From Toxotes chatareus (taxonomy: Eukaryota; Chordata; Actinopteri; Toxotidae), in the NCBI GenBank assembly GCA_016801885.1, contig CM028895.1, positions 4,550,001 through 4,614,000 on the forward strand: a stretch of DNA of 64,000 nucleotides, written 5' to 3'. Shown here piece by piece: positions 29,258 to 42,440 of this stretch (position 1 is its first letter; the number at the start of each line of letters is the position of its first letter). The notes below the pieces were generated by a model. That model made no database searches and had not been told where the DNA came from. It saw only the letters and a program-made list of their open reading frames with translations. Made by a program: the position numbers and the translations under genes.

Positions 29258-32200
29258 TCAATAAGCCTCGAGTACTTTGTAGGAGGAGAAGGGTTTAACA
29301 AAGTGATAGTCCAGGTTACCGCAGTGAGGGCACTGCTGGACGTTGCTGTACTCGGAGAAATACTGCATACCGACTCGAACATCCACCACTGGCTTCCCGC
29401 AGTGCTTACAGTTGAGACGAGCCTGAGGACACACGGGGACGAGAAGGGGGGGACACCGGCCAGTTTACAGGATGTTGCATTAAATTTGAGCACAGTGGGA
29501 AAAGCATGTGTGATGAAACAATTTCAACTCAAAGGTTTTCGAGGTACAATTTTGAGGCACTTGTACTTGAGTATTTTCAGTTTCCGCTCCTTTATACTTT
29601 ATTTTCAACTACAATTCAAAAGCAAATGTACTTTTTACTCCATCACATTTGATTGATAACTTTATTTAGACGTTACTTTGTAGATTCAGAGTAATATTTC
29701 AGAGCCGAAGACGGTCACTGAACCAAGACGGGTTATGATGCCCTCAAATCACTTGGCCAGTTCTGTTTTGCTGAAAAAGCAAAAGTAGTAGGCCTTTGAG
29801 TTGAAATGAATTTGTCCCACAAGATTTATTTATACAAAAACAACCATATTATTGGTGTAAATTGCAGCAGAAAGCAGCACTGCAGGAGCTCTAACTGTAG
29901 ATTTACAGTATTTACCAACTTTAAATTCACTGGCTCCACCTGAAAGAAGTGATAAATTAAAACTTTAGAGTAAAATAGAGAATTCTTTTCGCTGTCTTCT
30001 GTTTTACTAGCAAGTTTTTTTCATTTTCTCTCAATGCGTTTCTTTCATCGTTCTCTTGTAAAAAGCTCAAGTGGCATCTGCTGCTCCAGATAGTAAAGTC
30101 TGAACAGCCTGATGGACAAACATTCAAAAGTAACAGTATGGGCATGTGCTCAAAGGCTTGTGGGAGCTGCAGCTCACAAATCTCCCATTGCTTTAAAAGC
30201 TGGGCAGCAGAGGACGCTGTAAACTCAACACTGACATATTATCACCCCATAAAGTTGATATGGTGATTGTGTTAGCAAAGAGTTTACTATTCACACATCC
30301 TGCAGACACAGAGCAACGCTAACACTGACAAGAATGAGAAGAGCATTGGAGATCACCACTGATCACTGGCAGGTTTTTGGTTTCAATAGTACTCTGAAAT
30401 TTTCCTACCTGGCAACACGGTGAAGCAGCCAGTATGTCGTAGGTGTACATGGTGCCCAGTTGGTGCCAGCTCCCGTCCCAGCGTGACTTGCACTTGATGC
30501 AGACAATCTTGTGGACGCCTTCTAGACAGTCCACACAGATGGCGTACAGGTGCATTAACCTGCCTGTTAGAAATGAACAAACACAATCAGTTATTAAATT
30601 TACTAAATGCCAAGTCAGTCACTCTGTTGTCAAGTCAGAACAGTCTGTTTATCAGCCAGGAAAGACAAATGACAATAACAAACTCATTCATATAAACTCA
30701 AGTGCAGGGACTTTTTGAAATTAAAAAAACGGTTTCTGAAAAAAACTAAACTGCAAAGAGAGGCACATGTAGCCGATTAAAACGATGCCACATGTCCCCA
30801 CTGATGTGACTGCATTTCCTAAATAACAGGCTCATTCTCAGTGTGCCAAAAAGCCGCATATGGAAAATGGATGCAAGTCATTTTTATTTTGTTTTGGGTT
30901 TTTTTAATCTATGCTACCAAACAAGAGCTTTAAACCTCATCAAACTCAAGTTAGGGATGAAATAAAAGCTGAATGCTTTCACAGCCACTCACCTAAAACT
31001 GGTCACAACAGTGTCATGATTGTGGTGTTCTGGTGTTTTCGGTGAATTTGTGTCCCTGTAAACTTGCTCAGTAAAACTATTTAAAACAAAATCAGGCTCC
31101 AAACTTTCAAGTCTCAGCTGCAAAATCAAACCTCACTTTTTAACTGTCACTGGCACAATTAAACCACTTTTCCTTGGCTGACATTGATATTCAGCCTGAC
31201 ACAAAAGCATGAAAAAACAAAATTAATAAACCTTTCATACTGATGCATATCGAGGACCATACATATCAAAGCTTGTGGGCCAGCACATCAAAGCGGCTTC
31301 ATGAAAGTGAATATTTGATTGAACAAAATAACATGTTAATGGTTTATTTGCTTTTCCTGATTAACCGCTCGTGTGTTGGACATGTAGGGCTCGACAAGAG
31401 TATTCGCTTTATGTGTTTTTGTTGCTCTGTGCAGTCATCTTAAGAGGAGTTGTACACACACTGCAACTAGCAGCGCAAAACACGAGTCAACAGGTCAAAG
31501 AACACAGGCATATTTGTGCATCTTAATATTTGTGTAACATAAAATCAGGTCTCATGCCATGATCTTGAAACCAGGTCTGACCTTGGAGGTGACAGGGGAC
31601 GTCGTACTCAATCTCGTCGTGGCGTGAGGGGCTGAGGAACAGAGTCCCATCCACCAGAGGAAACTGTTCAAACACAGGCAGCGCCCGGTGGCACAGTGCA
31701 CAGTTCACCACGTTCCTCTGGCTCGCACTGAGGGCTGACAGGATAAACCTACAGGACAACATGGACAGACTTAAGAATATGGACGAAATAATGAGAACAC
31801 CATCAGACACGAAAGAGCTTCCTTCCTGACCACAACCTTTTACATACAACTGCAATTCACTGTTAATATCATTGAGTATTCAAGTTTATCCTGAAGTAAG
31901 TCCTGATTTAATTTATAATCACTAATTGAAGTCTTCATAGATACACAAATCTCAAAGTTTTTCTCTGACACATCTTTGACTTTTATTTAATAATAATTAA
32001 AGAAGCTACTACAATACTGTTTTCAAGAGTCCTCACTAACACCAGGAAAGTGGATCACTTCCCTTAAATCCCCCCGCCCCGAGGAAGTTCTCTGAATCTG
32101 AATTCACTCCAGCTCTCAGATCTGTGCACTGGCTTCCTGTGTGTTAGTGAATTGATTTTTAAAATGTGCTTAGTGGTTTAGGGATAAAATGCATTTCTGA

Positions 32201-35200
32201 TCTGCTGCTCCATTATGAACTGTCCAGACTTCTCAGGTCATCGGAGACAGATTGAGAGAATTCAGTCTTTATGCACCACATACCTAGAACAAGCTCCCAG
32301 AAAATTACAGGTCTGCTCCAACTCTCAGTTCTTTTGATTCGAGGTTTAAAACTTTGTCATGTTAGATCAAATTTGTTAACTAAACTTTAGAAAACAATTT
32401 CCTAGGAGCTCTACCTGCGCAGCTCTTCCCCCTGCCCTGCCTGAGCATCGTCCTCCATGCGGACGTGGTAGGTGTTGAGTTTATGTCGAGGGATGTGGGT
32501 GAGGAGCTCCGAGAGGTCCAGCCTCCTCAGGAACTGCACCGGGTGAGGGTGGGTGCCGTCACCCACACTGCTGGAGGTGAGTCGGTGGTGGAGCGGGAGG
32601 GCGAAGGACAGCGGCAGGGGTAGAACAGACCCGGGGTCGAGGTGAGGACCACCGGTTCCGCCGCCGGAGGCTCCCACCGAGCACCCACCTCCCTTGCTGA
32701 GGCCTCCCCCGACCAGAAGGTGTTTCCTCTGAGGGTCCATGTGGACGGCTGATTTGAGGAACTCTCCCAGCTGACGAGAACCCCGCATAACTGCGCCTCC
32801 TCCTCCTGATCCAAGAGCAGCAGTGGGGGAGAAGGAGAAGCCAGTAGGAGGAGACTGTCCTGGGGAGTCACATGGAGATTTCTGAGGAGGCCCCAGAGGA
32901 AAGGATATTCCTGCAGCATGTCCTCCCCCTGCGGCTGCTGCTGCTCCTCTCTCTGTAGAGTTTTGCCGGTCCACCGATTGTCTACGAGGTAACTCCTGAC
33001 TAGAGGCTCTGTGGGACAGTTTACCTGCTCCTGCTCCCCCAGGTGGCTTACTTTTCTTAGGCTCCTCAAAAAGTCCATCCCCAGATCCTACAAACCCTCC
33101 ACTGCCCCCACTCCTGCCCGAGCTCCTCTCAGACGGCTTCTTCTTGCGCTCATCCTGCATGCGTTTGACCTGATACCAGTCGGTGTCTTTCTTTAGGTGA
33201 CCCTGGCCGCAGCGGCAGGAGCAGAACCTGAAGGCCAGGTCATAGCCCTTCTTGGTCCACATGTTCTGCCGGCACTGCTTCTCGTTCCAGGAGCGCGCAC
33301 GGCCGATGCAGTTGAACTGTACGAGGATGGAGCTCTCCCACTCGTAGAAACACTGCAGATGCATCCAGTTCCCGTAAGGGCAGAGCTCGTTGTTGCAGAG
33401 CACCCGCTGGTAGTCGTCCTTCTCCAGGTCGATGGCCCGGCTGAGGCTGCAGCCGAGAGGGGTTGCACACTGGACCTCTGAATGAATAAAGACAGGAAAG
33501 AGGAGGAGATGGGATGGTTTTAATGTGCTTCTCATTACTGATAGCCCCCCAAATGAAGGTTGATTTATTCACTTCCCTCATGTGAATTAATCTGTTAATT
33601 GAAAATGTGCAGATTAATCAGTAATCAAAATAATAGTTAGCTGCAGCCCTAAAATGTTTTTTCTGTAATTTTCTGTGGACTGACTGATCGAACAATGGGT
33701 TCATATGTTCAGCACTGTTTTAAATGGACAACCTTTAAAGCAGCGTATCTCCATCACAAGTTACATTAGCAAGATCATCCTCGTCACATAACAATAGCAC
33801 AACATGAGATGAAAATGTTAAAAGAGTAATTTCAGTGTCCTTTCTGCCTCGTCGGCATCGATTTATGAAATTCAACTAGGCCATCCAAGCCTGTGAGCGG
33901 CTCTATTCAAACCCTGCCAATTGTCAAGTCTGGATGTGAATCAAATCAAATGTGGGCACACAGTCTACACAAGGAGCAGCTCATGATAATACACTGTGGG
34001 TGTGCGTAGGGAGAATAGTTTCCTCCTTCCTTTTCCGGTACAGAGTCAGTGCATTTTTTTTTTGTCTGTCTAAGTGTCCCCACAGTGGACGTATCTGTGC
34101 ATTTTTAGCCCCACGCGTTGCTTTGCTGGATGAAACTGATGATGTGCTAGACACGGTTCAGACTTCGCCATGAATTAATCCTTTTTAGACACAGGAACTC
34201 AGCAATAAACAACAGCTCTAAGGAGATGTTCTCTAACAGCTGATTTCACAATTCACTTTACTCATTTTACTGTCCAGAAAAGTAAATATACACACATTCT
34301 ACTCAAGGTTGCAACTGTTCTATCATCTGCTTATTAATTGATTGATTGTTGGGCTGTACAACAACATTAGAAAAAAATGAAGAAAATGCCCATCACAATT
34401 TCCCAGAGGCAGAGAGGTCATTTTCAGATTGCTCAAAGAAAATTCCCTTTGCTATAATGTCAGACAAGGAAAAGTAGGAAATTGTCTCATCTGAGAAGCT
34501 GCAACCAACAAAGCTTTGGTACTTTTGCTTGATAAATTACTAATGAGTGATCAGTTACTATTACACTAATATCTGCATATTAGGTTTTTTTTGTTTTCTC
34601 TTAATCAAGTAACCAATTAATTGACTAATGTATGTTGACTAAAAATACACCTAACAGTTCTGAAAAATAATTTTCTCAGTGTAATTACTAAACACCTAAA
34701 CCACAGTATGCTCATTTCCTCTACTGAATTCAACTGTAAAATAAGAGAAGTGCACTGATTTGTACTACTTTTTTTACTTAGGCCTAGACAAGTCAGGTTA
34801 CCAAGTCTTATTACAAATAGCTTCTATATATTTACTAGGCATGTAACATCACACTGTACCTAAAGATGGAGAATGGATTAGTTTACTGATGGTATGAGAT
34901 GGTTTTTCAAACTAAAGGTCTATTTTAAACCGTATTTGTAACATTAGTAAGAGGGAAAGAAGGCAAGCAGGGTGACTTTTTCTAAGTAATGAAAGTGTGT
35001 ATGGGATGAAGTTGAACTTGAGTGCGCAGACAAGTGGTGAGGTGTCAGTATTACCCTTGAGGAGGAAGGCCAAAACCAAAACTGTGTGGACAAGGTGTGC
35101 GTCAGGAAGAGACAGCTGAGGCCTGCACACTTAATGCAAAAGCCATCGATCATCAGCGTGGATGTAATGACAAAGAAGTGCAGCACACTGACATTTAGAC

Positions 35201-36009
35201 TCCTTGAAACTTCATCTGACAACAAGGAATATTCTTTTCTTCGATGCGAATCCTTTTTTCCCCAAGAGGAGCTCGAGGCACCAAACTCCCTTTATACATT
35301 TTAGATTTTTAGGATTTCCTGCTTATCAGGATTTGTTGAATCCTGTAAGAACACGAATGAAGAGGATTTACGAAACAGTATCAGTCGCTGTACGATTCGG
35401 TTTACATCTGACACACCGAGCAACACCTGCTTCCATGAAATTTAAAATTTTGCTCACTGTTCCAATGATCATCTTGTCCCAAAACAAAATCAGATTCCCT
35501 TTAAAAATCAGTGTAAAGCAATTGCACAAGCCGGGATTTCAGTGCAGTTGAGTACTAGCTACTCGCTGGTTCACATATACAGCGATAGACCAAAAGAAAT
35601 TCACTCCATTCATACAAGGCCTTAAGTCGTGATCGACCAGTGTAGCCTATATTTGCCGATAATCGAGAAACCATTAAAATGCCAACATTTTTGATCGAAG
35701 TTTGGTACGGCGTTTAATCCAGGTAGGAAAGAAGTGTAGGCGGGGGTGTAGAAACATTAGCAACGTCGCAGTGCATGCATGTCACAGTCGCACAGACAAG
35801 ACAGAGCTTCCCCTGGCAGGAAGGCAGCATCACCAAACTTCACTACATCTTTGTCCGTTTCCTCTCTTACCACTCGAGCGCTCGTTTCTGGGTGCAGCCG
35901 CCGCGGCCGCGCCTCCTGTTGCGGCCGCACAGGCTCCATTTTCCTGCTCATCTCCGCTACTGTTAGTGCGTTTGCTTTTCTTTCCCTTGCTGTTCTTCTG
36001 GTTGGGCAT
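29258..36009 (-). CDS. heca: Headcase protein homologue (HECA)
   Basis: HECA is the vertebrate orthologue of Drosophila headcase, a cytoplasmic regulator of cell proliferation and differentiation (linked in flies to unkempt and mTOR signalling). Five coding exons close in frame (562 residues; human 543): 35871-36009, 32415-33477, 31582-31748, 30409-30563, 29258-29422. Seen: the basic N-terminus (MPNQKNSKGKKSKR) then an Ala-rich run; the Cys/His-rich headcase domain (about 47-165, with CNNELCPYGNWMHLQCFYEW and CIGRARSWNEKQCRQNMW); a Gly/Ser/Pro-rich linker; a conserved block ending in FLRRLDLSELLTHIPRHKLN; and a C-terminal Cys-rich domain (CALCHRALPVFEQFPLVDG, GRLMHLYAICVDCLEGVHK, CKHCGKP, CPHCGNLDYHF). 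The upstream region 36010-36310 is GC-rich. Adjacent to abracl and reps1, as in human. Confidence 0.97.
32060..32370 (+). mobile_element. 3' fragment of a non-LTR retrotransposon (LINE)
   Basis: The broken plus-strand reading contains HWLPV followed by IDFK and, further on, matches the C-terminal part of fish LINE reverse transcriptase ORFs (L2/Rex-like), with frameshifts and stops. It lies in heca intron 2 and ends about 45 bases from the donor of the large heca exon. The family assignment is by recall of the motif. Confidence 0.5.
33595..33650. repeat. End of a small dispersed repeat (ATTAATC...GCAGCCCT type)
   Basis: GATTAATCAGTAATCAAAAT followed by GTTAGCTGCAGCCCTA resembles the terminal part of a very common fish DNA-transposon-derived repeat. 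Similar pieces occur at 42388-42440 and 52080-52136. Confidence 0.35.
35221..35557 (+). repeat. Uncharacterised ~300-bp dispersed repeat, copy 1
   Basis: Aligns in order and in the same direction with 37811-38154 through a chain of shared words (for example CTTTAAAAATCAGTGTAAA and CAGTGCAGTTGAG, then a terminal ACTAG). No ORF. Lies in heca intron 1. I do not recognise the family. Confidence 0.55.
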
Positions 36010-36320
36010 TTTACAGGATTCGGATGTCAGTGTTATTTTCGACCTCTATCAGCGGCTGCTGTCAACGCTGTCTGACATTTCTGTGGACTCCATTTCTGCA
36101 GTGGGCTCTGGTGTGTTTTGCAGTGTCTCTGTGTTGTTATCAGTCTCCTCGTGGACGTCGGACAGGTTTTTGTGTAGTTCTGTCAGCTGCAGTTACAACG
36201 AATAAGCTGCTATAACCTTTAAGAGCGAAGGCGTGTCCGTCTCTTGTTTTGATTCCTGCTCTGCTGTTTTCTTCCACCCCCTGACGTCACAGGACCCCGC
36301 CCCCCGCTTTTGCCTGTCGG
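36010..36320 (-). promoter_or_regulatory. heca: heca 5' UTR and GC-rich promoter
   Basis: Upstream of the heca ATG the sequence turns GC-rich and includes a CCCCGCCCCCCGC stretch (GC-box type) near 36295-36308 and TGACGTC (CRE-like) at about 36281-36288. The start site is not visible, but it should lie between these and 36009. Confidence 0.45.
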
Positions 36321-38369
36321 TCAAACATTTACGCTGCGTTCAGGGCCCATGAGAAAGCTCGGATTCTCACCATTCAATCAGTGGCTACTTCAATGATCGA
36401 TAATTGTTTCTAATTTTTTTCAAGCAAGTTTTATTAATGTGAGGATTTGCTCATATGACTGTAAACTAAATATTAGTTGTACAAAGTAAGACATTTGCAG
36501 ACATCACCTTGGTCACTTAGAAATCGTGATAGCTGCTTTTCACCACTTTTTTTTTTTTTACATTAAACAGAATGAATCAAATCAATGAGTCAAGAAAATA
36601 ACAATAGTAGCTACTAAAAGCAGGACTTTGTTTGTTTATTATAAGACAATGTCCAAAGTGCACCCAAATCACCTAGATCTTTCCTTTTATTTAATTTAAA
36701 TTGTCAAATATGAGCACAGATGAAAATGTGGGTCAATGATTGGCACTAGTTTGATAGTAACGTTATTGATGATTTAAACTAAATAAAAAGAAATCCCTCC
36801 TGATTTGGGTGTGCAGACACTTTTTGTGTAATAGACTTTGATTCTCCCCTTTTCTGTCTTTAGATGACCATGACTCCTTTTTTTCATTCTTTAGCAAGAT
36901 AATGGAAATCACATTAATCAAATCAGGTTTGAAGATTAGCTCAGTCATGACAACATAAACACAGAGGCAACTGCAATTGAAAGCTCTGGAAAAAAGCTGC
37001 TTTTTTGGGAGGCATTATTATTCATCCTCTTATCCTTCATGTGTCATCAAAAACTAAACAGCAAGTCTCTCCAGTGTTTCACATTTTCCTGGAAAGTGAT
37101 ATAAAATTAACAGCAGTTGTTTGGTGATGAAGTCCTGTTTCTCCAGGCTCTGACATGGAGGTTGTCATCAGCAAGTAATCCCAGTAAATACAATGTCACA
37201 CATAATTGTGGGAAATAATATATTCTCAGCAAATAAAGCAAACACAATGCAAAAAAAAAAAACCAAACAAAAAACAACTCATTTTAACCACAACTTGTAA
37301 ACTCTCCTAGCAAGATACAACAGCTGGCTTACCTGCTAGTAACAGATTGGGAAATATGCATGGTGATGTTAAAGTGCAATTGTAGCATCTGGACAGCATT
37401 AAACAATTTCAGGTTATTAAAATCTGGTGTGTCAGATATTCCCACAGTACCTGAACACAGCAGAGGACTCAGCCAGGAGACTGGAGAGGTACAGTAAGTT
37501 GATGAGAACAAGTAATCAGTGCCACACACCTGTGGGGGAGGCATCACGGTCACATATAGCAGTTGTGACAGCAGATATGTTATCAGCCTGGGTGGTGATA
37601 TTTCAAGGCTGAATCTCTCACCCTGTCTCCTACATGCAGCGAATGAACTTCATGGATTTTACTGAAGGGATGCTTGTAGCTGACACATGTATGTCAGTGT
37701 ATGAGAATATTCAAATCAATTCAAATCTCTGTGCAGTAATCTGAGCTTTATACAAATAGTACATATGTCAAAATAGAACCATCAGTGGAATTAAAACCTC
37801 CAAATATTTTAACATCAGAACAAATCAAAAGTTTGACAAGACAAAAATAAAACTTTTTTTTCTCAGGGGGAGATTTGGGTGCCAGACTCCATTCATAAAT
37901 ATGACAATTTAAATATTTCTTGCTTATCATGTACTGTTGAAACCTGCTGAAACATGACTGAAAAAGATTTTTCAAATAATAGCAGTCAATCTCCAATTTG
38001 GCCCACACCCCACACACCAAGAAACGGCTGTTTCAGTAATGTGTCAGCTTGTTTGCAAGCCTTTGCCACAACCTTCTTGCAACAAAACACACCACAGTGG
38101 CCTTTAAAAATCAGTGTAAACCAATTAACTGAGTCCAGTGCAGTTGAGCACTAGGTATTCTGACAAAATTAGAACAGTATAAGCCTCTTGTGTTTCCCAA
38201 GATTGTCACTTATCCATGTCTGCTTCAAATCAGCACACTCCAGTGAAGCAATAATATTACCTGGCATGTCTCAGTATCACACATTTACTTTTACAAATAC
38301 TGAATGTAATAATAAAATATGAAGAAGAAACACACATCAAAGCAGGTTGAAGGCTTCAAGTGTAAAGAT
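36321..38369. other. Intergenic between heca and abracl
   Basis: AT-rich, no coding exon. Holds copy 2 of the dispersed repeat and short homopolymer runs. Confidence 0.4.
37811..38154 (+). repeat. Uncharacterised ~300-bp dispersed repeat, copy 2
   Basis: Second diverged copy of the element at 35221-35557, about 2.6 kb away in the same orientation, in the interval between the heca promoter and the abracl 3' end. Confidence 0.55.
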
Positions 38370-38600
38370 TTTATTATTCGGAGTGTATTCCACAGTAACA
38401 GAATCCTCTGCTCCTTTAGGAATGTGTTATTGCCAATACAAAAGACAGTAATGACGCACTTGAACACATCACGCAGGCATCCCACTAGTTCACAGAAATG
38501 GCTCGAGGTATTGGCACTGCTTTGATCATGACTTTCTCTTCTTGCTAAATCCTGACTTGTAATTTGCACATTTTGAAAGCCATCTGAAGCTCACACCAGA

Positions 38601-38642
<42 letters not shown>

Positions 38643-40618
38643 GTGAGTTCAACAACAGCAGGATAATCTTAAAATCCAAAATGACAGTGATGCAAGCAGC
38701 ATGTTTCTTCCTCACTCTTGCTTTTCTCCATTATTTCCACAACTTTTACCGACTTCTATTGAGCACATCAGTTCACTCATGAGGATTTTCTCCTCCAGGA
38801 TGCATTTCAGTTTCTTTCTTAATTAGAATACGATCAGCACATTTTTGGTCCATCAATGCGACCAACACTGTTAAGAGAACAGTCGTGTAGCAAGTAAACG
38901 GTCTCTTATACCATTTAGAAAAAAATATTTCAAGTCAAACTTCGTCAAACAATCAACATCTGAACCTAAAAGATTGAGCTAGGTTGACGCAACAGCAGTG
39001 AATGTGAAATGGTCCTCATAAAACTTGCAGACCAGGCGTCCAGGAGTCAGTTCACAAGGCTCATAACTTGCCTCTTATCACTGTGAGAAGCAAATAATTG
39101 TTTGAGAGTTTAGGAAATATGTTGGACTATTTCACACTTTCTTGTTTGATTACACATATTGCCTGTGTTAATTGATATGATTATTTTATAATGTCTTATT
39201 TATTTATTTCATTTTGACCACTTTGGGCCTCCATACAAAGCAATGATAATTTGGTCATACCCGATCTGCAAGTTTCATTGGACCTACAGTACAGAACACA
39301 AAGTGCTAAAATAAAATTTAAAAACAAATATGAATCCACATCTTGTGTCACAAGTAAGACACCTAATTTAAGCTATAGGACAGTTATTTAACATATTTTG
39401 GTTGTGTTGATTTGGTCCTGAGAATCATTACAAATCCCATCTTTTGCATTTGGCACCAATCACCCTGTAATGACACATCAATAAAAACTGTACGAGAAAT
39501 ACATTCGCCGTTTGCTCGTCAACTATTTCTTATGAAAGGCAAGTTCTGGAGTTTGTTTAGCAGAGAAAATTCATTTTTGACCACTTATAAAAAGATGGAA
39601 TAGAAACTACTCTTGGACATTGCAATGAGTACAAAAAGGTGCAAAAGTCTTTCTTAAAATGCACTTGCACTTGTCTTTGTGGTTTCTGTGAAGGAATTGT
39701 TCTTGCATTTCCAAAAAGCACTGGTCTAACAAACGTCTTTTAAAAAAGTCCACAAGAGGTAGTATAAATGGCCCATTTAAAAAATAAATGGAAGAGCCAT
39801 TTGGTGACACTGTTGGTGGACACACACTATACATGATTTTAAAGCTGCACTAGATTAATACGTTTAAAAAAAATACTCATTCCAATACATGATTTTCAGG
39901 TAACGAGATAAATCCCACTGCCACTTCAGGCTGATAAAGGGAGAATTTGCTAGTGCAGCTTTAAAAACAAGTATCTCATACAAACAATTTGTAAAGATCC
40001 AATTATACCTTTGAAGAAGAAGTCCGTTACAGCTGCTAAATCTAACCAGTATCTTGCCTTGCGTGTCTGCTGTCACGACACTGATACCATCAAGAGAGGC
40101 ATTTGGTTGTGCTAATTACCCTATACTGTAATTTTCCTGAAAATGAACAAAAAAATACCCAAATGAAAGCGTTACACAAACTTTTACATTCTTGATTTGC
40201 GTGTCTGTAGTCTTATGAGTGTATCAAAATGACTTTTCAGATCTGTGTTTGATAAAATGGTAGCGCCTGAGAAAGAGAGAGAGAGAAACACCACTTTTTC
40301 TTAGTGATCTGAAGCTATGATTGTGGCTGTTGGTCAGCCCATGAAAACCCCAAAACATTCTCAAATTTGGCACACTGAAATTAAATGAAATCCTATGCAT
40401 GCCATGCCAGGTGGGTCCGTTAATATACTGTTAGGTTGAATCTGTTTGGTCATTGAATTCTGAGTTTAAATATTGAACCTCATACATGGAGGAAGATGAC
40501 TGGAAACAGAAGCTCAGCAACAAGCCGGTACACTACAGAAGCTCAGTGTTTGGAAGGATTCGGTGAGACCCACAGTTGCTAGAAGGCCGTCTGGTCCACA
40601 AGAATCCGAGAATCTGTC
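38370..40618 (-). other. abracl: Probable long abracl 3' UTR
   Basis: No other gene is visible between the abracl stop and a minus-strand AATAAA at 38370-38375, so the abracl mRNA may carry a 3' UTR of up to 2.2 kb. Other poly(A) sites inside are possible. Contains the CA microsatellite. Confidence 0.4.
38602..38639. repeat. (CA)n microsatellite
   Basis: About 19 uninterrupted CA units. Confidence 0.95.
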
Positions 40619-41154
40619 TCATTCTTGGAGCAGGACAATATCAACGTTGTCGTGGACGCCCTGCAGAAGCAACTCGCCTTGGAAGTTGATCACCTTCTTC
40701 TTCTTGGCAGCCTTCAGGGTGCCCACCAACGCTTCGAAGATATTGGCGCAACGGTCGTCATTAAACAACACTCCAAACTTCACGCTGGTTTGACCGTCAG
40801 CATCTGAAATGAAAAGTTAGCTCATAACAATGATGCTCATAATAAATTCCCAGAGCCCAAGATGACATCTTTAGGGTGCTTGTTTTACATGACCAACAGT
40901 CCAAAACCCAAAGATATTGAGTTGACAGCAACATAAAACAGAGAAAAGCATCAAATCCTCACATTTGAGAAGCAGGAGCCAACACATATCAGCATTTTAG
41001 TTCAAATGTCAAAATTCTGTTCAGCTATGCTCAAGTACATGGGATATATAAAATGAACCATTTCTCTAATGCAGAAACATAGAATGAACTCACTTTTACT
41101 GCCAAGTCGCTGAATCTCCTCCACCAGCAAATTAATTTCGTGAGAGACATTCAT
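40619..41154 (-). CDS. abracl: ABRACL / Costars family protein
   Basis: A small cytosolic protein homologous to the actin-binding C-terminal domain of ABRA and to Dictyostelium Costars, linked to actin dynamics and cell motility. Two coding exons (41094-41154 and 40619-40803) close in frame to 81 residues, exactly the length of human ABRACL. Diagnostic strings are MNVSHEINLLVEEIQRLGSK, TSVKFGVLFNDDRCANIFEA, LVGTLKAAKKKK and FQGELLLQGVHDNVDIVLLQ. The ATG lies four bases inside the exon, after an acceptor at 41158/41159. A non-coding first exon probably ends at donor 42169 with the promoter near 42250. It sits between heca and reps1, as in human 6q24.1. Confidence 0.97.
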
Positions 41155-42168
41155 TGTTGCTAGAAGGGAAAACAAAATTAAGATTTAGGCTTAGCTTAAA
41201 ATAAGTCCTCTGATTTCTTCTGAAGAGTCAATACAATTAATTGGATGGGAGCAATTACCCCTGGTACATGCCACTCATGTGCAGGGAGTGCCCACCAAGC
41301 CAAACTCTATTCGAGATTGTGCCATTTAAATGTTGTGCTGCTTCTACAAAAATTTAATGCCTTCTTAAATGTAGCCTCTTACTCACTAAGATCCATCCTT
41401 CAAATCGGCATACACTTAATCCAGCAAGAAGGACTTGTTCCAATAAAATGTTCGACCTCCTCGGCACTTTGGAGAAACCATGCGAGAGTGAAGGGATTGT
41501 ACGAGCATTGTTTTAAGTCAAATTAAGTGCTACTTGGCGATCTACTATATGCCGAATATTCCAAAAGAGGGTAGTACTTCAGAGTAAGTCTAAAGTTTTA
41601 TCCTCTCAATCACTATATTAGATTATCCTTAAGGCAATTCATATTTTGATAGATTAGTGAACGCAGTCTGGAATTGAGATTTTCTCCTTAAAAAAGAAAA
41701 AAGTGAATTATAACTATGGAAACAATACAAATGTAATTTCCGTTCAAATGCATTAAATATGTTCAAAAAAAACAAACACGACATTTCAAAGGAAAATTGA
41801 CTGTGCGGCATTCAGTTGAACGTAACAAGACAGAACACGAATAGGGCGGACTATCCAATGCGGAAATAGAGTATTAGCACTCAGAGCTAGCCATCGCAAG
41901 GCACAAATACTTGTTAGCGAAGGGCATTCGTTCATTTGTGCAGACTAATATGCACAGTTCAGAGATGTTTTACATCACTTCGGGTACAAAAGAATTTTTT
42001 CCCCCACTGAGCAGCAGACGTGAGCTCGCCGGTAACGTTAGCTTCTAGCCAAAAAACGATCTGCTCGGAGAGGACCGGGGAGTTGCTGAGACGGAGGAAA
42101 TGGCTAAAAATTAATGAAAGTCAACACAAAATAGGCTTTCAAAGGAGCATTTGCACACACATATTTAC

Positions 42169-42260
42169 CTCGGTTCTTCTAATTCGTCTTGCTTATGATG
42201 AAGTGATTGACGACTTTCTGTAGAATCGGCACCGCCGGTGAACAGTGTTGTTGCATTCAG
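42169..42260 (-). promoter_or_regulatory. abracl: Putative abracl non-coding first exon and start region
   Basis: A minus-strand donor (GTAAAT) at 42168/42169 is the best partner for the acceptor ahead of the coding exon. Sequence up to about 42250 is CG-richer than its surroundings. Inferred from splice signals only. Confidence 0.4.
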
Positions 42261-42387
42261 GGACTGCTCGGAAGTAAAGTATATGCTTTCTGAGGGAATC
42301 TAATTCATCAAATTGCTTTCATTGTTTTCTGTTTCAACACACAGAAAATCCCAAGTAATGTGATAGTTTTACATCACAGAAGTACTT

Positions 42388-42440
42388 TAAGGCTGCAAAC
42401 AGCGATTATTTTCATTGTCAATTAACCAATACCAGTAATT
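42388..42440. repeat. Fragment of a dispersed MITE-like repeat
   Basis: GCTGCAAACAGCGATTATTT followed by a TCAATTAACCAAT stretch resembles the ends of a common fish repeat (compare 33595-33650 and 52080-52136). Confidence 0.3.

Noticed and set aside
32527..33581. Several long ORFs overlapping the large heca exon on both strands
   Set aside because: They are shadows of the GC-rich heca coding exon in other frames; only the HECA frame matches a known protein.
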